Shown here: positions 11,803 through 23,200 of the stretch, in pieces
Numbering within the stretch: the stretch's first letter is position 1
Layout: each line of letters starts with the position of its first letter
Assembly: GCA_002189035.1 (NCBI GenBank)
Contig: NEEC01000010.1
Coordinates: 2,356,001 to 2,420,000, forward strand
DNA: 64,000 nucleotides
Direction of reading: 5' to 3'
From: Utricularia gibba
Lineage: Eukaryota; Streptophyta; Magnoliopsida; Lamiales; Lentibulariaceae
Made by a program: the position numbers and the translations under genes
The notes under the pieces: generated by a model
What the model was told of the DNA's origin: nothing
The model's input: the letters and a program-made list of their open reading frames with translations, nothing else
Database searches by the model: none

Positions 11803-13314
11803 ATGGCGCCGCCGATCGAGGAGCGTCGGTTCTCCACCCTGGACGACGCTATCGAGCACTACATCGGAGAAGTGACCTGGCGGCAACTCCTGCAAATAAC
11901 CATTGTGTCACTCGCCTGGTTCTTCGACGCTCAGCAGTCCTTCATCAGCATCTTCACCGATGCGAGACCCCAGTGGGTTTGTGCCAACCCTGCGGATCAG
12001 TCCCCCTGCAACTCTGGCGCCACCTGCACTCTTCCGCCTGATTTCTTTGCACAATCTTCTACTATCACTTCATGGTCTCTCCAGTGCTCTGACCGCATCA
12101 TCTCTGCTCTTCCATCTACATCTTTCTTCGCCGGGAGTATCGCCGGCGGCCTGCTGCTTTCCCCAATATCGGATTCTTCACTTGGGCGTAAAAGAATGCT
12201 ACTTATTTGCTGTTTATTTATGTCTGTCGCCGGAGCGGCATGTGCAGCCTCCATGAACATATGGATGTATTCATCCCTAAGATTCATCTCTGGCATGGGT
12301 CGTCACATGATCGGAAGTTGCGTTCTGGTTCATTCAGCAGAGCTTGTTGGAAAGAAATGGAGAGCGAGAGTTGGTACGATTGGATATGTGACTTTTGCTC
12401 TGGGATTCCTCTCGCTTCCGTTGATAGCTTTTCTGTTGAGAGAGAATTCATGGAGATTTGTATATCTTTCTACCAGCGGTCCATGCATTTTATACTGTTT
12501 GATACTTCAACTGTTGGTTGACGAATCTCCGAGATGGCTGTTTATAAAGAGCAGGAAGAAGGAATTCGCAGAGGCTCTTCTGAGAATCTCGTCCCCGGAG
12601 AGAAGAGTTTCTGCCGCCGATTTAATCCAATCGATAAATTGGGATGCTGTGGATCAACAGTCGGAAAAGAACCTGAGTTTCTACTCCTCGGTAAAGATTC
12701 TGTTTCAGGAAAAATCCATTCGGAAGAGATTGCTACTCATCTGCGCCGCCTGCATCACCAACGGATTAGCGTATTTCGGTTTCCCCTTCTCGCTGGGAAG
12801 CCTATCCCTGAATCCGTACATTGCTGTGATGATAAACGCATTGATGGAGTTCCCGGCGTCTTTAATCACTTTCATCGCCGTCGGGAACCTCGACCGGAGG
12901 CTTTCGATTTTCGCATTCGCCGCCGTGAGCGGCGTCTGCGGCGTGGCGACTGCCGTCGTGCGGAACCAAGTGTTACAGCTGTGGCTGGAAATTACGGCGT
13001 TTACGACTGCCGTGACGGTGCTCGACTTGATTATGATTTACGCCCTAGAGCTGTTCCCCACATGCGTCAGAAACTCGGGGATGACGGCGGCTAGGCTTGC
13101 CGTTAACCTCGGCGGTGCGGTGTTTCAGGTGGTGATGGCGATGGGAGATGGGAATCCGATGGTATCGTTTGGTGTGACAGGAGTTGCCATTGCGACTTCC
13201 GGGCTGCTGGTTTACTGGCTCCCGGAGACCAGGGGAAGACGATGGACTGATCTCATCGATGAACCTCAACCCTACCAAAGTTTGCCCATGGATACCACTT
13301 CAACCAACCTGTGA
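11803..13314 (+). CDS. OCT: Organic cation/carnitine transporter, copy A (MFS, OCT family)
   Basis: This is a major facilitator carrier for organic cations or carnitine-like solutes, related to animal OCT/OCTN. It is a single 503-residue exon with about 12 hydrophobic helices. TM1 (VTWRQLLQITIVSLAWFF) is followed by a long Cys-containing outer loop. The MFS loop 2-3 motif is SDSSLGRKRM. LVDESPRWLF follows TM6. YALELFPTCVRNSG and LPETRGRRW are family signatures near the C-terminus. The first in-frame ATG (11803, MAPPIEERRFSTLDDAIE) is used because the upstream open frame has no ATG. Its paralogue lies tail to tail about 1 kb away. The exact subtype (Arabidopsis OCT2/3/5/6 group) cannot be settled here. 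No introns or frame breaks were seen. Confidence 0.92.
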   Translation: MAPPIEERRFSTLDDAIEHYIGEVTWRQLLQITIVSLAWFFDAQQSFISIFTDARPQWVCANPADQSPCNSGATCTLPPDFFAQSSTITSWSLQCSDRIISALPSTSFFAGSIAGGLLLSPISDSSLGRKRMLLICCLFMSVAGAACAASMNIWMYSSLRFISGMGRHMIGSCVLVHSAELVGKKWRARVGTIGYVTFALGFLSLPLIAFLLRENSWRFVYLSTSGPCILYCLILQLLVDESPRWLFIKSRKKEFAEALLRISSPERRVSAADLIQSINWDAVDQQSEKNLSFYSSVKILFQEKSIRKRLLLICAACITNGLAYFGFPFSLGSLSLNPYIAVMINALMEFPASLITFIAVGNLDRRLSIFAFAAVSGVCGVATAVVRNQVLQLWLEITAFTTAVTVLDLIMIYALELFPTCVRNSGMTAARLAVNLGGAVFQVVMAMGDGNPMVSFGVTGVAIATSGLLVYWLPETRGRRWTDLIDEPQPYQSLPMDTTSTNL

Positions 13315-14353
13315 TCTTTGAAAAAACATAACAAACGAGGTTGAAGCCCAGTTTTATTGGAGTATTTTATTTATTTAGTACTCGTTTGATAGTATGTTTT
13401 AGGTTACAAGGTCTTAAATATAATTGGGTTATTTTATATTAGAATAATTGATTGAAAATACATGAGCCTTATTTGATAGAAAGTTTTAAATAACATAATA
13501 TTATATAATATGCATTTGGTTAGAAATTTTATAATTTAATTTGTATATGATTTTACTAAAATGTCCATATTTTAATCTATATATAATATAAAAGAATGTA
13601 ACCTTGGTGATCTCGATGTTTTATTTATTTTTGCTGTCTACATTATGTGTCATCAGATTTTAGAACTACTTAGATACACACGAAAAAAATATGAGGTCAA
13701 TAAAAGAACTAATCATAATTTATTAACAAAAATGGAGGGAACAAATATGATTATTAGAATAATTTTTTTTTGTAAAATAAAAAAAAATTATTATCTTTTA
13801 TTATCATGAAATTAATAAATACATATGATAAATGGGTTTGTGTTTTATTATAAACAGTGTATTAAATAAAAAATTTATTGGAATATATAATCTATAATAT
13901 TATATAACACTAAATTAATGATTATAATGTGTTATTTAATTCAACATCATCTAACATGAAGTTTTTGAAAAAAAAATTAAAAAAATTATACTATTTAATT
14001 TTTATCTATTTTAAAAATATATTTATATCATAAATATTTATAATGTATAATTTTATTTTATTACATTCTATAATATAATTTTATGTTATATTATAAAATA
14101 GTTTTATAATATCAAATTAATTAGATTTATATAACTTTAAAATTGACTATATTTTACCAAATCTAAATACAGCTTTAAATTACACAAATGCTTATTATTA
14201 GAGTGTTAAAAAAATAATTAAATCATTATAATTTATAAAATATTTTATTATTTAAAATTATTCATGTAGCATGATATTAGTCGACGTGGAGAATACAAGG
14301 ATAGTAGCATACACATATTTTAGTGAAATTCCAAGTTTGGGTCTGTCTACTCC
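13315..14353. other. AT-rich spacer between convergent transporter copies
   Basis: Very AT-rich DNA separates the two convergent OCT genes. It must hold both 3' UTRs and polyadenylation sites. No gene and no clear mobile element were seen. Confidence 0.5.
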
Positions 14354-15910
14354 CTACTGGCCGTCTAACGTTGAGGGTACGGTTTGGTAATTTTGATGCT
14401 CCTCCTCGATGACGTCATTCCAATGCTTGCCTCTAGTTTCAGGGAGTAGGTAAACAAGAAGCCCGACTGAAAAAATGGCAACTCCGGTCACACCGAATGC
14501 CACCGCCTTATTCCCACCCCCGGCCGCCGCCACCACCTGAAAGATTGCACCACCGAGGCTCACCGCCAGCCTCGCCACTGTCAGCGCCGAGTTCCTCACG
14601 CTTGTCGGAAAAAGTTCCAAGGCGTATATCATAATCAAGTCGAACACCGTCACCGTGGCCGTGAACGCCACAATCTCGAGACACATTTGTAACCCTTTGT
14701 TCAAGACCATCGCAATCGCTACGCCGCAAACGCCGCTCACGGTGGATAATCCGAAAATTGAAATCCTCCGATCGAATTTCCCGACGGCGATGAACGTCAG
14801 TAAAGACGCCGGAAATTCCATCAACGCGTTTATCACCACACCCATGTACAGATTGAGGGAGAGGGCTTCGAGCGAGAAGGGTAAACCGTAGTACGCTAAC
14901 CCCACACAGCAGAAGGCGGCGAAGATAACTAGCAATCTCCGGCGAACCCATTTCTCCTGCAACAAAAGCTTGATTGAGGAGTAGAAAGTCAAGTTTTCTT
15001 GCGATTGTTGATCTACGAAATCCCAATTTATGGATTCACTTAACTCAGTTGCAGAAACCCCTCTTTTCTCCGAGGACGAAATTCTCAAAAGGGTCTCTGC
15101 AAATTGGCCCTTTCTGTTCATGATGAACAGCCATCTTGGAGATTCATCGACGAACAGTTGAACAATTAAACTGTAGAAAATGCAAGGAACACAGGTGGCG
15201 AGGTATACGTATCGCCAAGAATGTTCTCTCAGTAGAAAAGCTATCAACGGAAGCGACAGAAATCCCAGAGCAAATGAGACAAATCCAAAGACGCCAACTT
15301 TCGGCCTCCATTTCCTCCCTACAAGCTCTGCTGAATGAACCAGAACACAACCTCCAATCATATTACGACCGGCACCGCTGATGAATCGGAGGCAGGAGTA
15401 CATCCATATATTTATCGAAGCTGCGCTTATTGCTCCGGCGACTGACATCAGTAAACAGCACAAAACCAGCATTTTCTTCCGCCCAAGCACGGAATCCGAT
15501 ACAGGGGAGAGCAACAATCCTCCGACAATAGCTCCAGCGAAGAAGGACGTGGATGGCAGAGCAGTTATTATGGGGTCTGAGCACTGCAGGGACCATGTGG
15601 AGATAGTAGAAGATTGAGGAGGGGAAACCCAAGAAAACGCATCCGGCGGCAGAGAACAAGCGTTCGCGGAAGAGTTGCAGGTCAACTGATCGGTGGAGTT
15701 GCGACAAATCCATTGGGGCTGTGCATCCGCAAAGATGCCGATGAATGTTTGTTGAGCATCGAAGAAATATCCTAGGGACACGATGGCTATCTGCAGGAGT
15801 TGGCACCATGTCACTCCTCCGGTGTAGTATTCGATAGCGTCGTCGAGGGTAGAGAATCGCTGCTCCTCCGTTTGCGGCGGGGTGGCTTGACCTGCAATCG
15901 TTGTCCCCAT
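14354..15910 (-). CDS. OCT: Organic cation/carnitine transporter, copy B (MFS, OCT family)
   Basis: This paralogue of the 11803-13314 gene is a single exon of 518 residues from the ATG at 15910 (MGTTIAGQATPPQTEEQRFS). An in-frame ATG 19 codons upstream (15967) is possible. The same landmarks occur: FSTLDDAIEYYTGGVTWCQL, the MFS motif SDSVLGRKKM, LFVDESPRWLF, YALELFPTSVRNS and LPETRGKHW. Most of the length aligns to copy A without gaps. Exceptions are a longer outer loop after TM1 (extra residues around SANACSLPPDAFSWVSPPQ) and a divergent N-terminus. The pair is an inverted tandem duplication. Presumably it transports related solutes across the plasma membrane or tonoplast. No frame breaks were seen. 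Confidence 0.92.
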   Translation of the reverse strand: MGTTIAGQATPPQTEEQRFSTLDDAIEYYTGGVTWCQLLQIAIVSLGYFFDAQQTFIGIFADAQPQWICRNSTDQLTCNSSANACSLPPDAFSWVSPPQSSTISTWSLQCSDPIITALPSTSFFAGAIVGGLLLSPVSDSVLGRKKMLVLCCLLMSVAGAISAASINIWMYSCLRFISGAGRNMIGGCVLVHSAELVGRKWRPKVGVFGFVSFALGFLSLPLIAFLLREHSWRYVYLATCVPCIFYSLIVQLFVDESPRWLFIMNRKGQFAETLLRISSSEKRGVSATELSESINWDFVDQQSQENLTFYSSIKLLLQEKWVRRRLLVIFAAFCCVGLAYYGLPFSLEALSLNLYMGVVINALMEFPASLLTFIAVGKFDRRISIFGLSTVSGVCGVAIAMVLNKGLQMCLEIVAFTATVTVFDLIMIYALELFPTSVRNSALTVARLAVSLGGAIFQVVAAAGGGNKAVAFGVTGVAIFSVGLLVYLLPETRGKHWNDVIEEEHQNYQTVPSTLDGQ

Positions 15911-17295
15911 CGTCGATGTACCTTGGAGGGGGAGAGCAAGACAGCTTGTATCTGGACTACCATCCACATACTATTCAATTTGTACTGATCGTTCATTTAG
16001 CGAAGCAACAAAATTCTATAGATAAAAATTCTAAAATCTCAATTTTTATCAAATATAACTAATTTATAATACGTATAATATATGAAAAAATTATTCATTC
16101 TTATCTCCTAAGTCCAAAATCAATTTCTAAATTTAGGGGCTGTAATTCGAAAACCTAATTCCCTTAAAATTTACCATTCCAGTGTTGCGTGTCACTTGTA
16201 CTCCAAAAGAAATGTGGTAGTTGGAGTATTTGTTGCCTCCCGAATTCAAGTTTATGGGACCCACATAATGTATTTATAAAGTACGTTATTTAATAATGTA
16301 TACAAAATATTTATATTTAGTTTAAAATTGAAAATTCATTTTCATTTTATTATTATTATATAAATATTTTTAAAAAATTAAAATAAATAAAAAATGATTA
16401 AAAAACTCATGTTATATGATTAATTTACTTGCTGTTACAAACTCTTTTATATAATTTTTAATTTTTTATAATATGTGATGGATCACACTTATGGGAATCT
16501 ATTAACTTGCATTATAAAATTAATATTTTTTTACAAGTTTGATTGGTCCCATTAGTGGATTTGATCGGTCGGGTCCAATTGGGTGAACCCCAGTTCAGTA
16601 ACACACCACGGCATTGAAAACAATATATGAAGCATTAATGATTCCATTTAAACTTATTTTTTTAAAAAAGATTGATTAATTGCTATTAGATATTTTTGAA
16701 AGCATATGATGATTTCATGTGTATTTTATATTTTTTGAAATTGAAAAAAATATGAAACAATTCAAAAAATTGAATGTTTATTATTGAAATATTTAAAAAT
16801 ATGTAATTTATAAGTTATTAATAAATACGAATACGATATGTTTGTATATTTGATGGTTTAAATTTATATGAGTGAATAGGTTGTCAATTTTGATGGTTTG
16901 AAGTATTATTTAAATTATATAATTAAATTTATATATTTTTTATTTTTTATATCATAAAAAATAATATTGATTGATTAAAAAAAAATTTTAAGAGTAAAAA
17001 AGTGGATGAGGATGAGGCCCAGTTAAAAAGTAATAATCCGCTGTGGTCTTCTAATCCTGGGCCTGCTCAAGCCCATCCAGCACGACGTTTTTTCTCCGAG
17101 GCGTCGTGCGTGGGATTTTCGAATAGCATTTTCTTGAGGGAGACTCTCTACTCTCCCTCCAACGCAGCCTCGCGTTCTTTACAATTTTCTTGCCGATTTC
17201 GAATTGTAGGTCGAGATAGTCCTTTCGCAATTCGTGATTCGCATCTGTTCCTATGTGATAAACGTTTGTTGTTGAATATTGTGGACGGATTAGAG
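15911..17295. other. Intergenic region upstream of NUA
   Basis: Divergent upstream regions of OCT copy B and NUA. Most of 15990-17000 is AT-rich. The stretch 17040-17295 is more balanced and is the likely NUA 5' leader. It stays open in the NUA frame but has no in-frame ATG before 17296. Confidence 0.5.
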
Positions 17296-20200
17296 ATGCC
17301 GCTGTTTATGTCCGATGAAGAGTTCCAACGGTGTTTGGGCGATGCTGGAAAGGTGGCGGAGAAGGCCGATGAGTTTATTCAGAAAATGAATGTTGAGGTA
17401 GAAAAGGTGAGGTCGGATTCTCAGGCGGCTTCCATAGCACTTGAACAAACGTGCTTTGATATTGAACAAAAATATGCATCCCTTTCTGCGGAGAATGCGG
17501 AACTGCATTCGAAACTTGTGGCACTTAAAGGTTTGGTAGAACAGCGGAATTCTGAAATTGAGCGGGTTCAATCGGAAAAGCAGCAGCTTGCTCTTCAATC
17601 CGTGAGTTCATGTTTGAAGTTTTTTTTTGTCGGTTATTTTGTCATTGGTCGATAATTTTATTTTTTTATGGGTTTATTGACAGATTGAGAGGGATGGGGA
17701 GATTGAACGCCTCAGAAGGGAGGCATCTGAAGCCCATGTGTCGAAGAGGCAACTGATAGAACTCTTGGAGCACAAGGAATTAGAACTCAGCGAGAAAAAT
17801 GCGACCATTAAGAGTTATCTCGACAAAATTGTATCCCATTTTGTCCTCTCTTGCTTGTTTCAGTGATTTCATGTCACAAAATTGAAGATTCTGTATTTCA
17901 ATAATGTTGAATTAGCTCATTTTGACTTCTTGGAGGTAAATTTGACGGAGAATGCAACATCAAAAGAAGTCCGGATGGCTGATATGGAATTTGAAGTGGG
18001 ACAATCGAAGGCTACATCTGCCCGCTATTCACAGGTACATGGATTTTCTATTTGCTCGGCAATATTTTGCCTTTTGTTTATTTTTCAATAAGTTCATCGT
18101 GTTGCAATGTGCCTTTATTTTTTTAGCATTTGATATTTAATGGTTAGCTGTACTGTGACATTTTTCACTGCTTCATTAACTGAGTGAAGGATATTTAAGA
18201 TTGTTTTTGTCCGATTTTTATTATTTTCTTACATGGTTAGCCTGCAGTTATTCATTGATAAGGCCAACTGGCAGTTACTGTATCTAATTTGATTCGAGCA
18301 GGAAAAGGAGCTTCTTGAGAGGCATAATGCGTGGCTTAATGAGGAGTTGAATGCAAAAATGACCACCTTTATCCAGTTGCGTAAAGAAAAAGGGGAACTT
18401 GAAGCTGATATGACTTCTAAACTTGCTGATGTGAGAATATATATATTTCTTGTTTATGTGATCTTTGTGGATTGGAATCATAAGTTGATACATATATTTC
18501 TGAATCTGTATGGTTCAGTTTTGTACTGAAAGCTGTTTTTAAGTTCCCTTTTTTTCCACAACATTAACAGTTCAATTAAATCCTTTTTTTTTTCTTGATC
18601 CAGGCTGAAAAGCAACTTAAGGAGAACTCCAGCTCCATGAAAATGCAGAATGAAAGAGTAAAAGAATTGGAGGAAAAGCTGCTGTTGGTCGAAAGTGTAT
18701 GCTAATTGGCATTTTGTCTCTTTCTTCAGTGTCCGTCAGCATGTTTGTAGTTATTTTTTTCTCCTACATAACTCTTTTATTTCCCTTTTCTTTTTTACAC
18801 ATTAGGAGTTAATGTCGGTAAAGAATGCCTCTGTTGCTGCAGAGGGGAGCTTCAATGCTGAAATCTCTACTGTAAGTTTATATGTCTTCTGTTACTGAAT
18901 TCAGTCAATAGTTTTTTTTTCTAGTTTTTACTGTAATGATTGAGCAAATTTTCTCTGAAAATGTTCTCTCCGTTGGTTTTCTATTATACATTTTCTAGTT
19001 ATGGTATGCAGGACTCCTGCTATTTATAAACTGGGATATTATGATTTTACTTTTTTTGTTCTCAAAGGTGAACAAGCTTGTTGAACTGTACAAGGAAAGT
19101 TCTGAGGAATGGTCAAAAAAGGCTGGGGATCTTGAGGGTGTTATCAAGGCTATGGAAGTATGATTTCTATATTTTTTTTTTTTTTTTCGTTTGAAATTGC
19201 AACTACATTTTGAACTAACGACACATGGTCTTTTTTTCAACATCATGTGTCTAACTATTTGTCCACTGAGCAGGTTCATTTTAGCCAAGTTGAAAATGAA
19301 TACAAAGATAAGCTCGAAAAAGAAGCCGATTTGAGGATTAAATTAGAAAAGGCATGTTGTATTTCATATTCTTTTTCTTTTGGTTATGATAAGGGGAAAA
19401 TCCTGGATGAAAATTATTACGACTAGTCATTATGCTCTTTAATTTTAGATTTTGGCTTATCTTTATTGAGATTTTCTTGGTATTTTTGCGTAAGTAAACT
19501 AGTTAATGTGTTTTTCATGTGTAGGAGTCAGCCAACTTGAGGGAACAGCTACAAAATATCACAGCTGATTTAGAAGGTCTGAAGAAGGGAAATGAACAAC
19601 AGCTGGTTCTTAGTAGTAATGCAACTGATTTGTGAGTACATATAGTATTGTTAGTCAGCATTGTCCATGTTTCTCCAACTTCTGTGTCGGCTGTTGTTGA
19701 TATTTTCTACGCCATGATTTCCATTTCAATAGTTTGCTGTGATTTAGTGTTCGATGATCAGCTTCATTGTTTGTTTGCGTTGGATTGACGCTGGCATGAT
19801 TTTGTGTAATATTATTTCTTCTTAGACTCCCAGGGTCCATTGATACTGGTGAAGTTGCTGGTGATGATCGTGCTGTTGTCCCAATTATTCCAATTGCTGT
19901 ATCAGAAACAGCATGTGCTGCTGCGCTTCTTAGGGATGGGTGGACTGTGAGTTGCATGTTTTGTTGTATACCTATTTATTAGTATCTCTAATATTTCGCA
20001 GCTTTCTTATTTGTTATTTCCTGTGTTATTTGAAGCTGGTAAAACTGTACTCAAAATATCAAGAAACATCTGATGCCCTTCGTCATGAGCAGATGGGGCG
20101 AAAGCATGCACAGGCTGTCTTAGAGAGAGTATGTTATTGATGATAGCCAATATCTTTTGCTATTTAATAATGCTGTTTTCTCTAGATTGGATCTGCGCCT

Positions 20201-23200
20201 ATAGCTTAGCACCTTAATTGCATCTGGTTTGGTTTTCTCAGTTATATTGCAAATACTTCTTAGGTAACATGATGTGATTTTTAGTTTAAGTCCGCCAGCA
20301 TTGCATTTAGTTTTGTAGGTGCAATCTCATTTCCATTTTTTGTAGAATTAAAAACAAGCCAACTGTGCCATGTCTAGGAATATTTTTTTTCCAAAATTTG
20401 ACTGACCTATCTTGGGGTGGTGGAGTGATGATAACGAGTTGGTTTTTTTAGGTACTTTATGAAGTAGAGAAAAAGGCTGTGGCCATCTTTGCTGAACGAG
20501 GTTTGTCTTTTTGTAATGTGTTCCAACTCAATGATAAATTCGATCATTGATTGCTATTTGAAGTATGATCGACTTTTAGTTTGAAAATACCCGTGTTTCT
20601 ATGCCATGCTTCTTTTAAACGTTTGTAAACTTTGAAGATTAGTCTGGCCTCAGATGATATATTTGAATGCGAAGCTTTTTTTAAACATTTCCAACCTTCC
20701 AAACTCATTTTATCTTGTATTTATCATTGATATCATACAAGCTATTCTGTATGTCTAAAGGGCATCATAAACTTTTTTTGGTTAGTCCTTGGTGTATCTT
20801 GCAACTGCACTTTAATTTTCATTATGCGGTGCGTGGATCATGTCCATGTTGAATTCTTCCATATGATATAGTGTTTATTTCAACATTTGCGTTCTTGCAG
20901 AGGAACATGAGAGATTTCTTGAGGCTTACTCTACTTTAGAACAGAAACTGCAAGATTCTAAACTGGAGCATTCTGTTCTGGAGACGACAATTCAAGACCT
21001 TAAGGTTGGTTGGTGCTGTCGATTTCTACTATATTTCATTCAAAAAATCATGCTATGCGTATTGCTTTTCTGATTGGGGGATGTTCATTTTGTTTTCCAG
21101 GCTAACTTAAAGAGGCAGGAGCGTGACTATGCTATTGCTCAGAAGGAGATTGTTGACCTCCAGAAGCAGGTCCAAGAAGAGACTTTGTGTGTGTGTGTGT
21201 CTGTCTGCATATGTGGGCTATGGCTCATGGTTAAAATATTTATGATTTCCATGATATCCATCAATTCAGATCATGTTTTGCTTCTTTAATAGGTGGCGGT
21301 TCTCTTAAAGGAGTGTAGGGATGTGCAGCTGCGGTGTGGATCAGCTGCTGGCCAAATTGATGATGAACTGGAAATGGTTTCAGCCGTAGCATCAGATGAT
21401 GAGAATAGCATAGAGCATATCATCTCTGAAAGACTGGTATAGTTTTTGTTTGTTGGTATCCTTTTCTCTGGATATTTCTGGTACAGAATCTGAAATTTGT
21501 TGTTGGTCATGCAGTTGACATTTAAGGATATACATGGCCTGGTTGAGAAGAATGTTCAACTTAGGAGTCTTGTTCGCAAACTTTCAGAGCAAGTAGAGGA
21601 GAGAGAAACCACATTGAAGGCATTTCCAAGTTTCTTTTGCATTCTCTGTCTGAAATCTGATTATATTGACATTATGAGTTTACTTGTTTTACTTAAATAC
21701 ATTTCAGGATGAGTATGAAAGGGAGCTTCAAAGGCACACCGAAGACTCTGAACGTAAAGTAAATGCAGTATTGCATAGAGTAGAGGAACAGGGAGTGATG
21801 ATTGAGTCACTTCATTCCTCTGTAAGTGTTTCAACATTAGTCTATGCTTCAATTTTTGTTATGACTGTTGTTTATTGATGAACTCCAGCAGTTTTTTATA
21901 ATCTTGCATATGATAATAACATGAATAGGTGGCAATGTACAAAAAGTTATATGAAGAACAGAAACTCCATTCTTATCCTTCCCGTGAGAAGGATGATGTT
22001 CAAGGTTCTTCCTCTTTCTTAGAACCGTCATTGGACTTGATTGTGTAAGATTAAATTATGTCTAAGAACAAAAAGAAGTTTTCTCTTCGTGATGTTTTCA
22101 AATCCATTTTGAATTGAATTCTGGAGCTATGGATGCGGTTTATAAGATGTAAGATTAAAGTTCTTAAATGGGGCATCTATATTCAACTCATCTTCTGGTT
22201 TTTCGTATTTTATGCTTGTAATATCTTTCTATGGTAAATGCCACCCCTTATGACAGTTTTGTATTCCTAAAGTTGCCAACTATCGATCCATTATACTCAA
22301 CCACCATGTTTTTTCTTTCTGTTGCAGAACAACGAAGTGGGGACACAAATCTACGTGAAATTATTCATGTGTGTTTTTCCTTTATTTTCTGATTAAAAGT
22401 TTCTCATGCAATTTCTTTTCTAGTTTTGATTTGATGTTCGCCAAACTGTGTATTTTAATGTTAAAAAGTAGGGTCTTCACAAATTTTTAGGCAAAAGCAG
22501 AATGAAAAGATTGAATGTAGGAGGAAGTCATGTTTAACTTCTTTAAAAATCGTTTATTTGAATTATGTTGTTGTAGGTCTTATCTTCAAAGACAAAAAAT
22601 CACTCTTTTGGCCCCCTGAAAGATCTCGAGGAAGATTTAACGAAATTTAGGTATCATCCCGACTCTGTGATTTTGTGCTTCTGCACAGCTCTGTGCTGTA
22701 ATGCAAACTATCTCTTTCATGTATTCTAGCTGTAGATCATTTAACCACTATTGGTGATTGAGTGCTTTGGCTAGTTTAAGAGCTTTCTTATTTTCCCTTT
22801 TGTTATAAAAGCTCTAAGCACCATTTCTCAGTCCTTTTCACTCTATACTTGTGCCGAGTTCTCACCTATGCCGTTGCTGAAGTACTGTGGCTTTCTTAAT
22901 ATTTTTATATAAGCATCACCCTTTTTTTTTCCTTTAAATCTCAGGAATGAGGCTACCTCCTTGCGATCTGAGCGAAGCCAGTTAGTGATGGAAGTACAAT
23001 TTGCACAAGAAAAACTTTCTAGATTTATGAACGAATTTGAGCAACAGGTCTAAGTGAAGACCCCTACTCCCATTTCCGGAGTTTGAGTCTTTAGTGTAGT
23101 TTTTTGTTTTTTTTTTTCATGTTAATATTTGCATTTATGTCATTTTCATGTTTTCCTACTGAATATTTGGTTTTTGCTTTCTTTTCCTCCCCAGAAAGAG

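Noticed and set aside
17002-17295. In-frame upstream extension of NUA
   Set aside because: The frame is open but has no ATG before 17296. The family N-terminus MPLFM starts at 17296.
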